Origin: Aeromicrobium chenweiae
Lineage (GTDB): Bacteria; Actinomycetota; Actinomycetes; Propionibacteriales; Nocardioidaceae
DNA: 64,000 bases
NCBI RefSeq assembly: GCF_003065605.1
Contig: NZ_CP026952.1
Span: 3,410,001 to 3,474,000 of the forward strand
Direction: 5' to 3'
Part shown: one piece after another, positions 52,230-61,674 of the stretch
Numbering within the stretch: position 1 is the first letter of the stretch
Layout of the letters: each line of letters begins with the position of its first letter
The notes under the pieces: model-generated
Databases searched by the model: none
What the model was told of the DNA's origin: nothing
Seen by the model: only the letters and a program-made list of their open reading frames with translations
Program-made: the position numbers and the translations under genes

Positions 52230-52853
52230 ATGTCCGACCAGCCTGCCGAGTCCCCGGCACCCCGGCGCGGTCGCCCGGGGTACGACCAGGAGACCGTGCT
52301 GCGTCGTGCGATCGAGGTGTTCAACCGGCAGGGCTACGACGGCACGAGCATGGGTGACCTCGCGAAGGAGCTGGGGCTCACCAAGTCGGCGATCTACCAC
52401 CACGTCCCGAGCAAGGAGCACCTGCTCTCCGCGGCGCTCGACGAGGCGCTGGACGGTCTCACGACCGCGGTCGACAGCGCCGCGGCTGCCGCACCCGGCA
52501 CCAGTGCGTACGCCCGTCTGCGCACCGTGGTCCAGGAGTCGGTCGAGATCCTGGTGCAGCACCTGCCCGCGGTCACGCTGCTGCTGCGCGTGCACGGCAA
52601 CAGCGAGGTCGAGCTCGCCGCCCTGAAGCGCCGGCGCGCGATCGACGAAAAGCTCTCGGCCCTGGTGCAGGCCGCGGTGGACGAGGGCGCCCTGCGCGCC
52701 GACATACCGCCGGACCTGATCAGCCGACTGCTCTTCGGCATGGTGAACTCGCTCGTCGAGTGGTACCGCCCCGGCGGCCCGGTCGACGCCGACGTGCTCG
52801 CGGCGTCCATCGCCACCCTGGCCTTCGACGGCCTCGCGCTGCACCAGCCCTGA
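52230..52853 (+). CDS. paaR: TetR family regulator of phenylacetate catabolism
   Basis: A 207-residue TetR protein with DNA-binding part RRAIEVFNRQGYDGTSMGDLAKELGL to KSAIYHHVPSKEHLL. It is beside the paa genes and is the size and type of the actinobacterial PaaR repressor, which is released by phenylacetyl-CoA. A 22-bp palindrome between paaA and paaZ is the probable target. The symbol rests on position and family type, not on a sequence comparison I could run. Confidence 0.78.
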   Translation: MSDQPAESPAPRRGRPGYDQETVLRRAIEVFNRQGYDGTSMGDLAKELGLTKSAIYHHVPSKEHLLSAALDEALDGLTTAVDSAAAAAPGTSAYARLRTVVQESVEILVQHLPAVTLLLRVHGNSEVELAALKRRRAIDEKLSALVQAAVDEGALRADIPPDLISRLLFGMVNSLVEWYRPGGPVDADVLAASIATLAFDGLALHQP

Positions 52854-52868
52854 CGACGTCGGAGGCGG

Positions 52869-53300
52869 TCAGTCGCCGATCCGGCGGTCCAGCGAACGGC
52901 TGCGGCCGCGGAACTCCGCGATCATCGCCGAGCCCTCCCCCGCGGCGCGGTTGACGGTGACGTCGTAGATGCCGTTGCGGCCGCGCGTGCTGCGCTCCGC
53001 GGCCGTCGCGACCAGCGTGTCCCCTCGGCGCGCCGACTCCAGGAACACGATGTCGAAGCCCGCGGCCACCGTGACCTGCCCGTGGGAGTTGCAGGCGAGC
53101 GCGAACGCGGAGTCGGCGAGGCTCGCGATGAACCCGCCGTGGCAGACCTCCCAGCCGTTGATCATGTCGGGACGCACGACCATCGAGACCTGGGCCGTCC
53201 CCGGGCCGACCTGCACGATCTCCATCCCCAGGGAGCGGCTCGCGGCGTCGCCGGCCCACATCGTCTCCGCGCTGGTCCGGGCGGTGTCCCAAGCGGTCAT
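52869..53300 (-). CDS. paaI: PaaI-like hotdog thioesterase
   Basis: A 143-residue hotdog-fold protein. WEVCHGGFIASLADSAFALACN near residue 50 is the PaaI signature containing the catalytic Asp/His region. PaaI hydrolyses aryl- or ring-opened CoA esters to relieve CoA trapping in the phenylacetate pathway. It is the last gene of the minus-strand paaABCDE operon, 17 bases after paaE. Confidence 0.87.
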   Translation of the reverse strand: MTAWDTARTSAETMWAGDAASRSLGMEIVQVGPGTAQVSMVVRPDMINGWEVCHGGFIASLADSAFALACNSHGQVTVAAGFDIVFLESARRGDTLVATAAERSTRGRNGIYDVTVNRAAGEGSAMIAEFRGRSRSLDRRIGD

Positions 53301-53317
53301 GTCTCTCCTGTGGGTCG

Positions 53318-54412
53318 TCAGGCGTCGAAGTCGACGGTCAGCTGGTCGCTCACCGGGAAGGTCTGGCACGTCAGCACGAAGCCCTGGTCGACCTCGGCCT
53401 GCTCGAGCGCGTAGTTGCGGCGCATGTCCGCCTCGCCGTCACAGAGCCTGGCCCGGCACGTGCCGCACACGCCGCCCTTGCAGGCGAACGGCAGGTCGTT
53501 GCGGGTACGAGAAGCGCCGTCGAGGATGCTCTCGCCGCGCGGCATCGCGGCCGTGGCCGAACGCCCGTCGAGGACGATCGTGACGTCGCTGGTGTCGCCC
53601 GTGACGACGGCCTCGGCGCGGTGCAGCTCCGGCGGCGGCTCGTCGACGTAGAAGAGCTCGAAGTGCACCCGGCGAGCAGGGACCCCGAGCTCCTCGAGCA
53701 CGGATCGGGAGTCGGCGATCATCGCGAACGGACCGCACAGCCACACGTGGTCGACGGCGTCGACCGGCACGAGCAGCGACAGCAGCCGCCGCAGCCGATC
53801 GGTCTCGAGGCGTCCCGAGAACAGCTCGACGTCCCGGGGCTCGCGGGACAGGACGTGCACCAGGTCCAGCCGCGGGCCGTAGCGATTCTTCAGGTCGGCG
53901 AGCTCCTCGGCGAACATCACCGACCCGCTGGTCCGGTTGCCGTACAGCAGCGTCACCCGGGCGTCCGGATGCGTCAGCACGGTGGACGCGATCGACAGCA
54001 TGGGCGTGATGCCCGACCCGGCTGCGATGCACAGGTGCCGGCCGCCCTCGGCGGGGTCGGCGCGGAAGCTGCCCGTCGGGGTCTGGACGTCGATGACGTC
54101 CCCCGGGCGCACCTCGTGCACCAGCCAGGACGAGAACAGCCCGTCGGGGATCGTGCGGACGCCGATGCGCGGGCGTGCCCCGGCCGGGGCGCAGATCGAG
54201 TACGACCGGCGGTGCTCCCGCCCGTCGATCGTGCGGCGCAGCGTGAGCGACTGCCCGGCGTGGAAGTCGAACGCGTCCCGCAGCCCGGCCGGCACGTCGA
54301 ACGTCACGGCGGCCGCGTCGTCGGTGAGCCGCTCGACGGCGGCGACGGTCAGCGGGTGGAACGCGGCACGGGCCGGGGCGACGCGGCGGGCAGCGGTCTC
54401 GTCGAGGGTCAT
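53318..54412 (-). CDS. paaE: Phenylacetyl-CoA epoxidase reductase subunit
   Basis: A 364-residue reductase. It has an FAD domain (RRSYSICAPAG near residue 70), an NADPH domain (AAGSGITPMLSIA near 130, and WLCGPFAMI near 228) and a plant-type [2Fe-2S] domain (CKGGVCGTCRARL near 315 with a later Cys in LTCQTFPVS). It carries electrons from NADPH to the PaaABC(D) epoxidase. The ATG at 54412 is 1 base from the paaD stop. Confidence 0.92.
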   Translation of the reverse strand: MTLDETAARRVAPARAAFHPLTVAAVERLTDDAAAVTFDVPAGLRDAFDFHAGQSLTLRRTIDGREHRRSYSICAPAGARPRIGVRTIPDGLFSSWLVHEVRPGDVIDVQTPTGSFRADPAEGGRHLCIAAGSGITPMLSIASTVLTHPDARVTLLYGNRTSGSVMFAEELADLKNRYGPRLDLVHVLSREPRDVELFSGRLETDRLRRLLSLLVPVDAVDHVWLCGPFAMIADSRSVLEELGVPARRVHFELFYVDEPPPELHRAEAVVTGDTSDVTIVLDGRSATAAMPRGESILDGASRTRNDLPFACKGGVCGTCRARLCDGEADMRRNYALEQAEVDQGFVLTCQTFPVSDQLTVDFDA

Positions 54413-54413
54413 C

Positions 54414-54926
54414 TCAGATCTCCTTGACATGCTCGAAGGGCTCGAGGCACGAGACGCACCGGTACAGCGCCTTGCACGCGGTCGGCCCGAACTCCGAGGT
54501 CAGCTCGACGTCGTCGGCGCCGCAGCGCGGACAGGTCAGCATCCGCCTGACCGGCAGCAACGACAGCGGGACCGGGCCGGAACGAGTGGGAGCAGGCCCG
54601 GGGGCGGACAGCCCGTGCTCGGCCAGTGCCTGGCGCCCGCGGTCGGAGATCCAGTCGCTCGACCAGGCAGGGGTGAGGCTGACCCGCACCTCGACGTCGT
54701 CGAATCCCGCGTCCCGCAGTCGGTGCACGAGGTCGTCGCGCATCGTCGCCACGGCGGGGCAGCCGGAGTACGTCGGGGTGATCGTGACGACGACGCGCCC
54801 GTCCTGGGCCTGGACGTCGCGCAGCACACCGAGGTCGACCAGGGTCAGCATCGGCATCTCCGGGTCGGTCACCGTCGCGGCGACGTCGCGGGCGCGGTCG
54901 ACGCGCGTGAGCGTCGCGGCCGTCAC
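54414..54926 (-). CDS. paaD: Phenylacetate-CoA oxygenase assembly protein PaaD
   Basis: A 170-residue DUF59-domain protein: DPEMPMLTLVDLGVLRDV near residue 20 and TPTYSGCPAVATM near 50. Its C-terminus has a Cys-rich finger CPRCGADDVEL...CKALYRCVSC. PaaD probably helps assemble or mature the epoxidase metal sites. The GTG at 54926 overlaps the paaC stop by GTGA. Confidence 0.9.
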   Translation of the reverse strand: MTAATLTRVDRARDVAATVTDPEMPMLTLVDLGVLRDVQAQDGRVVVTITPTYSGCPAVATMRDDLVHRLRDAGFDDVEVRVSLTPAWSSDWISDRGRQALAEHGLSAPGPAPTRSGPVPLSLLPVRRMLTCPRCGADDVELTSEFGPTACKALYRCVSCLEPFEHVKEI

Positions 54927-55846
54927 CAGCTGCCCCTCGGGTGGGCGCGCGCCACCACCTGCATCTCCGCGAGCAGGTGGCTGAGTGCCTCGGTGTGCAG
55001 TCCGTGGCGTCCGGTCCGGCCGCGGACGCCGGCCAGCGGTGGGACGGTCGGGCGCTCGACCCCGCTCGCCGAGAACACCTGCTCGAGCAGCACGTCGACC
55101 TCGGCGGCCACGTCGCCGGGCGCCACCCCCACCCCCGCGTCGGCGACCCGGCGCTCGACGTCGTGGGTGACGAAGAGCTCGCCGTGCAGTGACCAGATCC
55201 CGGTCAGCCCCTCGACGACGCGACGCCGCGACTCGTCCGTCCCGCGCGCCAAGGTCAGGAACCAGCGCGCCGCGTAGTCGCGGTGGTAGGTCATCTCCTT
55301 GACCCCCTTGGCGGCGACGGCCGCGAGGACGTGGTCGCGGCTCGAGGCGAGACGCTCGAGCAGGGCGAGGCGCCAGGTCGAGAAGACGAGGAGCCGCGCC
55401 ATCGTGCGACCGAAGTCGCCGTTGTCGCCCTCCACGAGGCGGACGTTGAGGAACTCGCGGTCGTCCCGGAAGAACGCCAGCGCGTCCTCGGGCGGCACGG
55501 GCGAGCCCTCGGGCAGGGCCGGGACCACCGACGGATCGGCGGCCGCGGCGCGCGCGAGCACCAGCCGCGACTGCCCCAGGAGGTCGAGCGCGATGTTCGC
55601 CAGGGCGATGTCCTCCTCCAGGTCGGGGGCCCTGCTGCACCACTCGGTGAGGCGGTGGGACATCACCAGCGCGTCGTCGGCCAGCATGAGGCAGTACGTC
55701 GCGAGGTCACGACCGTCGACGCCGCCGGGCAGGCTCGTGTCGACGCCCGCGAGCGGGTCCTCGAAGTCGGTCCCGAACGCCCACTGCGAGTCGTCGCCGC
55801 CGAGCAGCCCGTCGTAGGCGTTCTCGTGGTCCACTTCTTCGGCCAT
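54923..55846 (-). CDS. paaC: Phenylacetyl-CoA epoxidase structural subunit PaaC
   Basis: A 307-residue ferritin-like protein lacking the full di-iron site, as expected for PaaC. DDALVMSHRLTEWCSRAPDLEEDIALANIALDLLGQSRL (about 55-95) and KGVKEMTYHRDYAARWFL (about 170) are family features. It binds PaaA as the structural partner. The ATG at 55846 has a CAGGAG site; GTG 55864, overlapping the paaB stop, is the alternative. Confidence 0.9.
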   Translation of the reverse strand: MAEEVDHENAYDGLLGGDDSQWAFGTDFEDPLAGVDTSLPGGVDGRDLATYCLMLADDALVMSHRLTEWCSRAPDLEEDIALANIALDLLGQSRLVLARAAAADPSVVPALPEGSPVPPEDALAFFRDDREFLNVRLVEGDNGDFGRTMARLLVFSTWRLALLERLASSRDHVLAAVAAKGVKEMTYHRDYAARWFLTLARGTDESRRRVVEGLTGIWSLHGELFVTHDVERRVADAGVGVAPGDVAAEVDVLLEQVFSASGVERPTVPPLAGVRGRTGRHGLHTEALSHLLAEMQVVARAHPRGSW

Positions 55847-55860
55847 GAGGAGCTCCTGAC

Positions 55861-56154
55861 TCACATGTGCGGGACGTTGTCGGGGATGTCGTAGAACGTG
55901 GGGTGGCGGTAGACCTTGTCCCCGCTCGGCGCGAACAGCGGATCCTTCTCGTCGGGGCTCGACGCGGTGATCGCGGTCGAGCGGACGACCCAGATGCTCA
56001 CGCCCTCGTTGCGTCGGGTGTAGACGTCACGGGCGTGCCGGACCGCCATGTCGTCGTCGGCCGCGTGCAGCGATCCCACGTGGACGTGGTTGAGACCCCG
56101 CTTGCCCCGGACGAACACCTCGTAGAGCGGCCACTCGGCCTGCACGCCGGTCAT
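55861..56154 (-). CDS. paaB: Phenylacetyl-CoA epoxidase subunit PaaB
   Basis: A 97-residue PaaB protein with the family start [21 protein letters not shown] and [28 protein letters not shown]. It is a small bridging subunit of the epoxidase complex. ATGA overlap with paaA shows translational coupling. Confidence 0.92.
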   Translation of the reverse strand: MTGVQAEWPLYEVFVRGKRGLNHVHVGSLHAADDDMAVRHARDVYTRRNEGVSIWVVRSTAITASSPDEKDPLFAPSGDKVYRHPTFYDIPDNVPHM

Positions 56155-57113
56155 CGGACCGCCGCCTGCACGTCGTCCGAGCGCCGGGCGAACGCCGTCG
56201 CGGCCTCCCGCACCCACGCGCCGTCCTCCCACGCACGACGGCGGTGCTCGACGCGCTGGGCGTTGCACGGGCCGTTGCCGCTGATGACGTCCTTGAACTC
56301 GTCCCAGTCGGGGCTGCCGAAGTCGTGCGCCTGCCGTTCCTCGTTCCAGCAGAGCTCGGGGTCGGGCAAGGTGACGCCCAGGGCCTCGGCCTGCGGGACG
56401 GTCATGTCGACCATCCGCTGGCGCAGGTCGTCGTTGGTGTTGCGCTTGATGCCCCAGGCCATCGACTGCGCGGTGTTGGGCGAGTCGTCGTCAGGCGGTC
56501 CGAACATCATCAGGGCGGGCCACCAGAACCGGTTCACCGACTCCTGCACCATCGCGCGCTGCTCGTCGGTGCCGCGCATCATGGTCGCCAGCAGCTCGTA
56601 CCCCTGGCGCTGGTGGAACGACTCCTCCTTGCAGACCCGGATCATCGCGCGTCCGTACGGCCCGTACGACGTCCGGCACAGCGGCACCTGGTTGCAGATC
56701 GCAGCACCGTCGACGAGCCAGCCGATCGTGCCGACGTCGGCGTACGTCAGCGTGGGGTAGTTGAAGATCGAGGAGTACTTCTGCCGGCCGCTGATGAGCA
56801 TCTCGGTGAGCTCGTCGCGGGAGACACCGAGGGTCTCGCACGCGGAGTACAGGTAGAGCCCGTGACCGGCCTCGTCCTGCACCTTCGCGAGCAGGATCGC
56901 CTTGCGCCGCAGGGACGGCGCCCGGGTGAGCCAGTTGCCCTCGGGCTGCATGCCGATGATCTCCGAGTGCGCGTGCTGCGCGACCTGCCGTACGACCGTC
57001 TTGCGGTAGCCGTCGGGCATCCAGTCACGCGGCTCGATGCGGTCGTGGTGGCCGATCGTCGCCTCGAACTGCGCCAGGAGCTCCTGCTCGTCGCGCTCGG
57101 GTGCCACCGTCAT
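56151..57113 (-). CDS. paaA: Phenylacetyl-CoA epoxidase catalytic subunit
   Basis: A 320-residue di-iron oxygenase subunit. Key features are [15 protein letters not shown] near residue 47, [13 protein letters not shown] near 77 (Glu...His of the iron site), [12 protein letters not shown] near 160, and [21 protein letters not shown] near 260. It forms the 1,2-epoxide of the ring of phenylacetyl-CoA. First gene of paaABCDE-I; ATG at 57113 follows GGAGG, with a palindromic operator 30 bases upstream. Confidence 0.93.
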   Translation of the reverse strand: MTVAPERDEQELLAQFEATIGHHDRIEPRDWMPDGYRKTVVRQVAQHAHSEIIGMQPEGNWLTRAPSLRRKAILLAKVQDEAGHGLYLYSACETLGVSRDELTEMLISGRQKYSSIFNYPTLTYADVGTIGWLVDGAAICNQVPLCRTSYGPYGRAMIRVCKEESFHQRQGYELLATMMRGTDEQRAMVQESVNRFWWPALMMFGPPDDDSPNTAQSMAWGIKRNTNDDLRQRMVDMTVPQAEALGVTLPDPELCWNEERQAHDFGSPDWDEFKDVISGNGPCNAQRVEHRRRAWEDGAWVREAATAFARRSDDVQAAVR

Positions 57114-57142
57114 GACGCCTCCAGAAATCTCGTTCCAGGCAT

Positions 57143-57164
57143 TTACTGACCGAACGGTCTGTAA
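57143..57164. promoter_or_regulatory. PaaR-like operator between paaA and paaZ
   Basis: TTACTGACCG-AA-CGGTCTGTAA, where 9 of 10 arm positions pair. It lies 30 bases before paaA and 48 before paaZ, so one site could control both divergent operons, as expected for a TetR repressor such as the one at 52230-52853. Confidence 0.75.
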
Positions 57165-57211
57165 TAGTCTTGCACGCGACATCAGGTCCGCGCAACGAAA
57201 GGTCGCCACCG

Positions 57212-59256
57212 ATGAGCGCACTCCTCGAGAGCTATGCCGCCGGCTCGTGGTTCCACGCCGAGGACGAGGGCAGGCCGCTGCTCGACGCGGTCACCGGCGA
57301 GGAGGTCGCCCGCATCTCCTCCTCGGGACTCGACCTCGCCGCGATGGTCGACCACGCGCGGACGGTTGGGGGACCGGCCGTCCGCGAGCTCACGTTCCAC
57401 CAGCGGGCGGCGATCCTGAAGTCCGTCGCCAAGCTCCTCGGCTCCGACAAGGACGAGCTGTACGCACTGTCGGCCCGCACCGGCGCGACGCCCCGCGACT
57501 CGCAGGTCGACGTCGACGGCGGCATCGGCACCCTCTTCAGCTACGCCGGCAAGGGCACCCGCGAGCTGCCGAACGACACGATCGTCCTCGACGGCGACAC
57601 CGAGCAGCTGGGCCGCACCGGCGTGTTCCTCGGCGAGCACCTCTACACCTCACGTCCGGGTGTCGCGGTGCAGATCAACGCCTTCAACTTCCCGGTCTGG
57701 GGCATGCTCGAGAAGCTGGCCCCCGCGTTCCTCGCCGGGCTCCCGACCATCGTCAAGCCCGCGAGCCAGGGCGCCTGGCTCACCGAGGCCGTCGTGCGCC
57801 GCATCATCGAGGCCGAGCTGATGCCCGAGGGCTCGCTGCAACTGCTGTGCGGCAGCCACGAGGGCCTGCTCGACCAGCTGGGGCCCCAGGACTCCGTGGC
57901 GTTCACCGGGTCCGCGGCGACCGGCGCGCTGCTGCGTCAGCACGCCGCCGTCGTCCACGGCGGCGTCCAGCTCGGGGTGGAGGCCGACTCGCTCAACTGC
58001 TCGATCCTCGGCCCCGACGTCACGACCGAGGACCCCGAGTTCGACCTCTTCGTCAAGGGCGTCGTCACCGAGATGACCGTCAAGGCCGGCCAGAAGTGCA
58101 CCGCGATCCGCCGGGCGATCGTGCCGGCCGCGCTGGCCGACGACGTCGTCGCAGCGATCAGCGGGCGGCTCGCGAAGATCACGGTCGGCAACCCCTCCAC
58201 CGAAGGCGTACGCATGGGGCCCTCGCGAGCCTCACCCAGCGCGACGACGTCCGCAAGGCGATCTCCACCCTGCGCAGCTCGGCGGAGATCGTGTTCGGCG
58301 ACCCCGACCAGGTCGACGTGCTCGACGCCGATCCCGAGCGCGGGGCCTTCATCTCGCCGGTGCTGCTGCGCGCCACCGAGGGCGCGTCCGAGCCGCACGA
58401 GGTCGAGGCCTTCGGGCCCGTGAGCACCGTCCTCACGTACGACACGCTCGACGACGCCATCGCGCTCGCGGCGCGGGGACGCGGCAGCCTGGTCGGCTCG
58501 CTCGTCACCCACGACCCGCAGGTCGCCCGCCGGGTGACGCTGGGACTCGCACCGTGGCACGGGCGCCTGCTGGTCCTCGACCGTGACGACGCACCCGAGT
58601 CCACCGGCCACGGCTCCCCGTTGCCCGTGCTCGTGCACGGCGGCCCCGGCCGGGCCGGCGGTGGCGAGGAGCTCGGTGGCATCCGCGGGGTGCTGCACCA
58701 CATGCAGCGCACGGCCGTCCAGGCCTCCCCCGACATGCTCACCGCGATCACCGGGCAGTGGACGAAGGGATCGGCCCAGCTCGTCGACGAGGTCCACCCG
58801 TTCCGCAAGAGCCTGGCCGAGCTGCGGATCGGCGACACCATCCGGTCCGCGCCGCGGACCGTGACGCTCGACGACATCGGTCGCTTCGCCGAGCTCACCG
58901 GTGACACGTTCTACGCGCACACGGACCCCGACGCCGCGGCCGCCAACCCGTTGTTCGGTGGCATCGTCGCCCACGGCTACCTCGTCGTGTCGATCGCCGC
59001 GGGCCTGTTCGTCGACCCCGCCCCGGGCCCGGTGCTGGCGAACTTCGGCGTCGACGACCTGCGCTTCCTGACCCCCGTCAAGGCCGACGACACGATCGAC
59101 GTCGTCCTGACCGTCAAGCAGATCACGCCTCGCAACAGCGCCGACTACGGCGAGGTCCGGTGGGACGCCGTGGTGTCCAACGCCGAGGGCGAGCCGGTCG
59201 CGACCTACGACGTCCTCACCCTCGTCGCCAAGACCCTCGACCACCAGGAAGGCTGA
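57212..59256 (+). pseudogene. paaZ: Bifunctional oxepin-CoA hydrolase/aldehyde dehydrogenase, one-base frameshift
   Basis: The N-terminal frame (57212 to about 58216) is an aldehyde dehydrogenase domain with LGVEADSLN (Glu) and AGQKCTAIRR (Cys). At the GGGG run 58216-58219 the frame breaks; with one added base it reads on as MGALASLTQRDDV to the ALDH end, then a MaoC/hotdog hydratase domain (GRFAELTGDTFYAHTDPD near the end). Restored length is 681 residues, equal to E. coli PaaZ. The enzyme opens the oxepin-CoA ring and oxidises the resulting semialdehyde. As written it would yield two partial proteins, so either a sequencing error or a recent loss of function. ATG 57212 has AACGAAAGG upstream. 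Confidence 0.88.
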
Positions 59257-59258
59257 CC

Positions 59259-59567
59259 ATGCACCGCATCACCATCGAGTACGGCGCGCCCGGCGATCCC
59301 GAGAAGTTCGAGCAGCACTACGCCGAGGTCCACGTGCCTCTGGCCGCGGCGCTGCCGGGACTGCGCCGCTTCACGACCTCGCACCCGCGGGGGCTCGGCA
59401 CCGACGCCCCGTACTTCGTCGCCGAGCTCTGGTTCGACGACGCGGACGCGCTCAAGGCAGCGCTCAAGTCCCCGGAGATGGCCACGACGGCGGCGGACGC
59501 GCAGACCTTCGACGTGGCCTCGACGACGATGTTCAGCGGCGAGGTCGTCGAGACGTCGCTGCCATGA
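59259..59567 (+). CDS. EthD-like small protein
   Basis: A 102-residue EthD-family protein (ferredoxin-like fold) with the family motif PEKFEQHYAEVHVPLAAALPG near residue 14 and AELWFDDADAL near 65. It lies between paaZ and paaK with a 2-base gap and an ATGA overlap, so it is part of the plus-strand operon. EthD proteins are needed with some oxygenase systems but the role is not well known. Confidence 0.85.
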   Translation: MHRITIEYGAPGDPEKFEQHYAEVHVPLAAALPGLRRFTTSHPRGLGTDAPYFVAELWFDDADALKAALKSPEMATTAADAQTFDVASTTMFSGEVVETSLP

Positions 59568-60871
59568 CGTCCGCGCACGCCGGCGCGCAGGCCGGGCTGG
59601 ACGACATCGAGACGGCTCCGGTCGAGCAGATCCGCGAGCTCCAGCTCGAGCGGCTGCAGTGGTCGGTCCGACACGCGTACGACCACGTCGGCCACTACCG
59701 GGACGCCCTGGACTCGGCCGGCGTGCGCCCGGACGACATCCGGTCGCTCGACGACCTCGCGCTGCTCCCCTTCACGACCAAGGACGACCTGCGCCGGAAC
59801 TACCCGTTCGGGATGTTCGCGGTCCCGCAGGCCGACGTCTCGCGGGTGCACGCGTCGTCGGGGACGACCGGCCAGCCCACCGTCGTGGGCTACACCGCGG
59901 ACGACCTCGCGACGTGGTCGCAGGTCATGGCGCGCAGCATCTACGCGGCCGGCGGCAGGCCGGGCGACATCCTGCACAACGCCTACGGGTACGGCTTGTT
60001 CACCGGCGGTCTCGGCGCCCACGCCGGGGCAGAACGCCTCGGCTGCACCGTCGTGCCGGTGTCCGGGGGGATGACCGAGCGCCAGGTCCGGCTCATCAAC
60101 GACTTCCGGCCGCGGGTCATCATGGTCACCCCGTCGTACATGCTCGCCCTCGTCGACGAGATGGAGCGTCAGGGCATCGACCCGCGCTCGACGTCCCTGG
60201 AGATCGGCATCTTCGGCGCCGAGCCGTGGACCAACGAGATGCGACGCGAGGTCGAGGAACGGCTCGCGATCCGGGCGGTCGACGTCTACGGCCTCTCGGA
60301 GGTCATCGGTCCCGGGGTCGCGCAGGAGTGCGTCGAGACCCAGGACGGGCTGCACGTCTGGGAGGACCACTTCTACCCCGAGATCGTCGACCCCTTCACC
60401 GATCAGGTGCTGCCGGACGGCGAGAAGGGCGAGCTGGTCCTGACGTCGCTGACCAAGCAGGCGATGCCGGTGCTGCGGTACCGCACCCGCGACCTCACCC
60501 GGCTCCTGCCGGGAACCGCGCGCACCATGCGGCGGATCGAGAAGATCACCGGGCGCAGCGACGACATGATCATCCTGCGCGGCGTCAATCTCTTCCCCAC
60601 GCAGATCGAGGAGCTCGTGCTCGAGTCCACCGAGCTGTCGCCCCACTTCCAGTGCGTGCGCACGAGGTCCGGGCGCACCGACGCCCTCACGGTGAGGGTC
60701 GAGCACCGCACCGGGGTACTGATCGGCAGCGCCCTCGTCGCCGGCCAGCGGCTCGCCGAGCGGGTCAAGGCGACGATCGGCGTGACGATCGAGGTCGACG
60801 TCGTCCCGCCCGAGAGCATCGAGCGGTCCGTGGGCAAGATGCGGCGGATCGTCGACCTGCGCGACCGCTGA
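59564..60871 (+). CDS. paaK: Phenylacetate-CoA ligase
   Basis: A 435-residue AMP-forming ligase. It has ASSGTTGQPT near residue 99 (AMP binding), AYGYGLFTGGLGAHAGAERLG near 145, VYGLSEVIGPGVA near 245 and GRSDDMIILRGVNLFPTQIEE near 330. It makes phenylacetyl-CoA from phenylacetate, ATP and CoA, the entry step of the pathway. ATG overlaps the EthD-like stop by ATGA. Confidence 0.92.
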   Translation: MTSAHAGAQAGLDDIETAPVEQIRELQLERLQWSVRHAYDHVGHYRDALDSAGVRPDDIRSLDDLALLPFTTKDDLRRNYPFGMFAVPQADVSRVHASSGTTGQPTVVGYTADDLATWSQVMARSIYAAGGRPGDILHNAYGYGLFTGGLGAHAGAERLGCTVVPVSGGMTERQVRLINDFRPRVIMVTPSYMLALVDEMERQGIDPRSTSLEIGIFGAEPWTNEMRREVEERLAIRAVDVYGLSEVIGPGVAQECVETQDGLHVWEDHFYPEIVDPFTDQVLPDGEKGELVLTSLTKQAMPVLRYRTRDLTRLLPGTARTMRRIEKITGRSDDMIILRGVNLFPTQIEELVLESTELSPHFQCVRTRSGRTDALTVRVEHRTGVLIGSALVAGQRLAERVKATIGVTIEVDVVPPESIERSVGKMRRIVDLRDR

Positions 60872-60876
60872 GTCGG

Positions 60877-61674
60877 TCAACGACCCGTGAACGCCGGCTT
60901 CTGCTTCGCCAGGAACGCCTGCACGGCTCCCGCGTGATCGGCCGAGAGGCCGAGGCGCGCCTGGGCCTGCGACTCGGCGGCCAGCGCCTCGGGCAGGGAC
61001 AGGTCGCCCGCGCGGGCCAGGAGCCGCTTGGACTCGGCGTACGCCGCGGTGGGTCCCGCGGCGAACCTGCGGACGAGGGCCAGGGCGCTCGGCAGGACGT
61101 CGTCCGGCTCGCAGACCTGGCCGGCCACGCCCCAGCGGACCGCGTCCTCGGGGCTGAAGGGCCGACCCAGCAGCACGAGCTCGCGGGCCCGGGACTCCCC
61201 GACAGCCCGCACGAGCGTGGAGGACAGGCCCGAGTCGCAGGTCAGCCCGATCGCGCTGAACGCGGTGCCCAGCGTCGCGGCGGACGAGAAGACCCGCAGG
61301 TCGCAGGCCAGGGCGAAGCCGAGGCCGGCGCCCACGCACGTGCCGTTGACGGCCGCGACGACCGGCTTGGGCATCGTCGCCAACGCCGACACGATCGGCG
61401 AGTAGTGCTCGTCGACGGTGCTGAACGCGGTGGACGGATCCGTCGCGAGCGCCTCGGCGTGCTCTCCCAGGTCCTGCCCCACGCAGAACGACGACCCGGC
61501 CCCGGTCAGCAGGACCGCACGCACGTCGGCGTCCTCGCGCACCGAGACCAGCGCCTCGCGCAGGGCGACCTTGGTCGCGGTGTCCAGCGCGTTGTGCCGG
61601 TCGGGCCGGTTGATCGTCACGACCGCGGCGGCTCCGTCACGCTCGACCGTCACGGGCTCCGCCGCCGAGGTCAT
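60877..61674 (-). CDS. paaG: Enoyl-CoA hydratase/isomerase, PaaG-like
   Basis: A 265-residue crotonase-fold protein. INRPDRHNALD near residue 20, GAGSSFCVGQDLGEH near 60 (oxyanion), GAGLGFALACDLRV near 115 and TAFSAIGLTCDSGLSSTL near 135 fit the epoxide isomerase PaaG, which turns the ring epoxide into oxepin-CoA. It is separated from paaK by 5 bases, tail to tail, and its ATG overlaps the dehydrogenase gene stop by ATGA. Confidence 0.85.
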   Translation of the reverse strand: MTSAAEPVTVERDGAAAVVTINRPDRHNALDTATKVALREALVSVREDADVRAVLLTGAGSSFCVGQDLGEHAEALATDPSTAFSTVDEHYSPIVSALATMPKPVVAAVNGTCVGAGLGFALACDLRVFSSAATLGTAFSAIGLTCDSGLSSTLVRAVGESRARELVLLGRPFSPEDAVRWGVAGQVCEPDDVLPSALALVRRFAAGPTAAYAESKRLLARAGDLSLPEALAAESQAQARLGLSADHAGAVQAFLAKQKPAFTGR

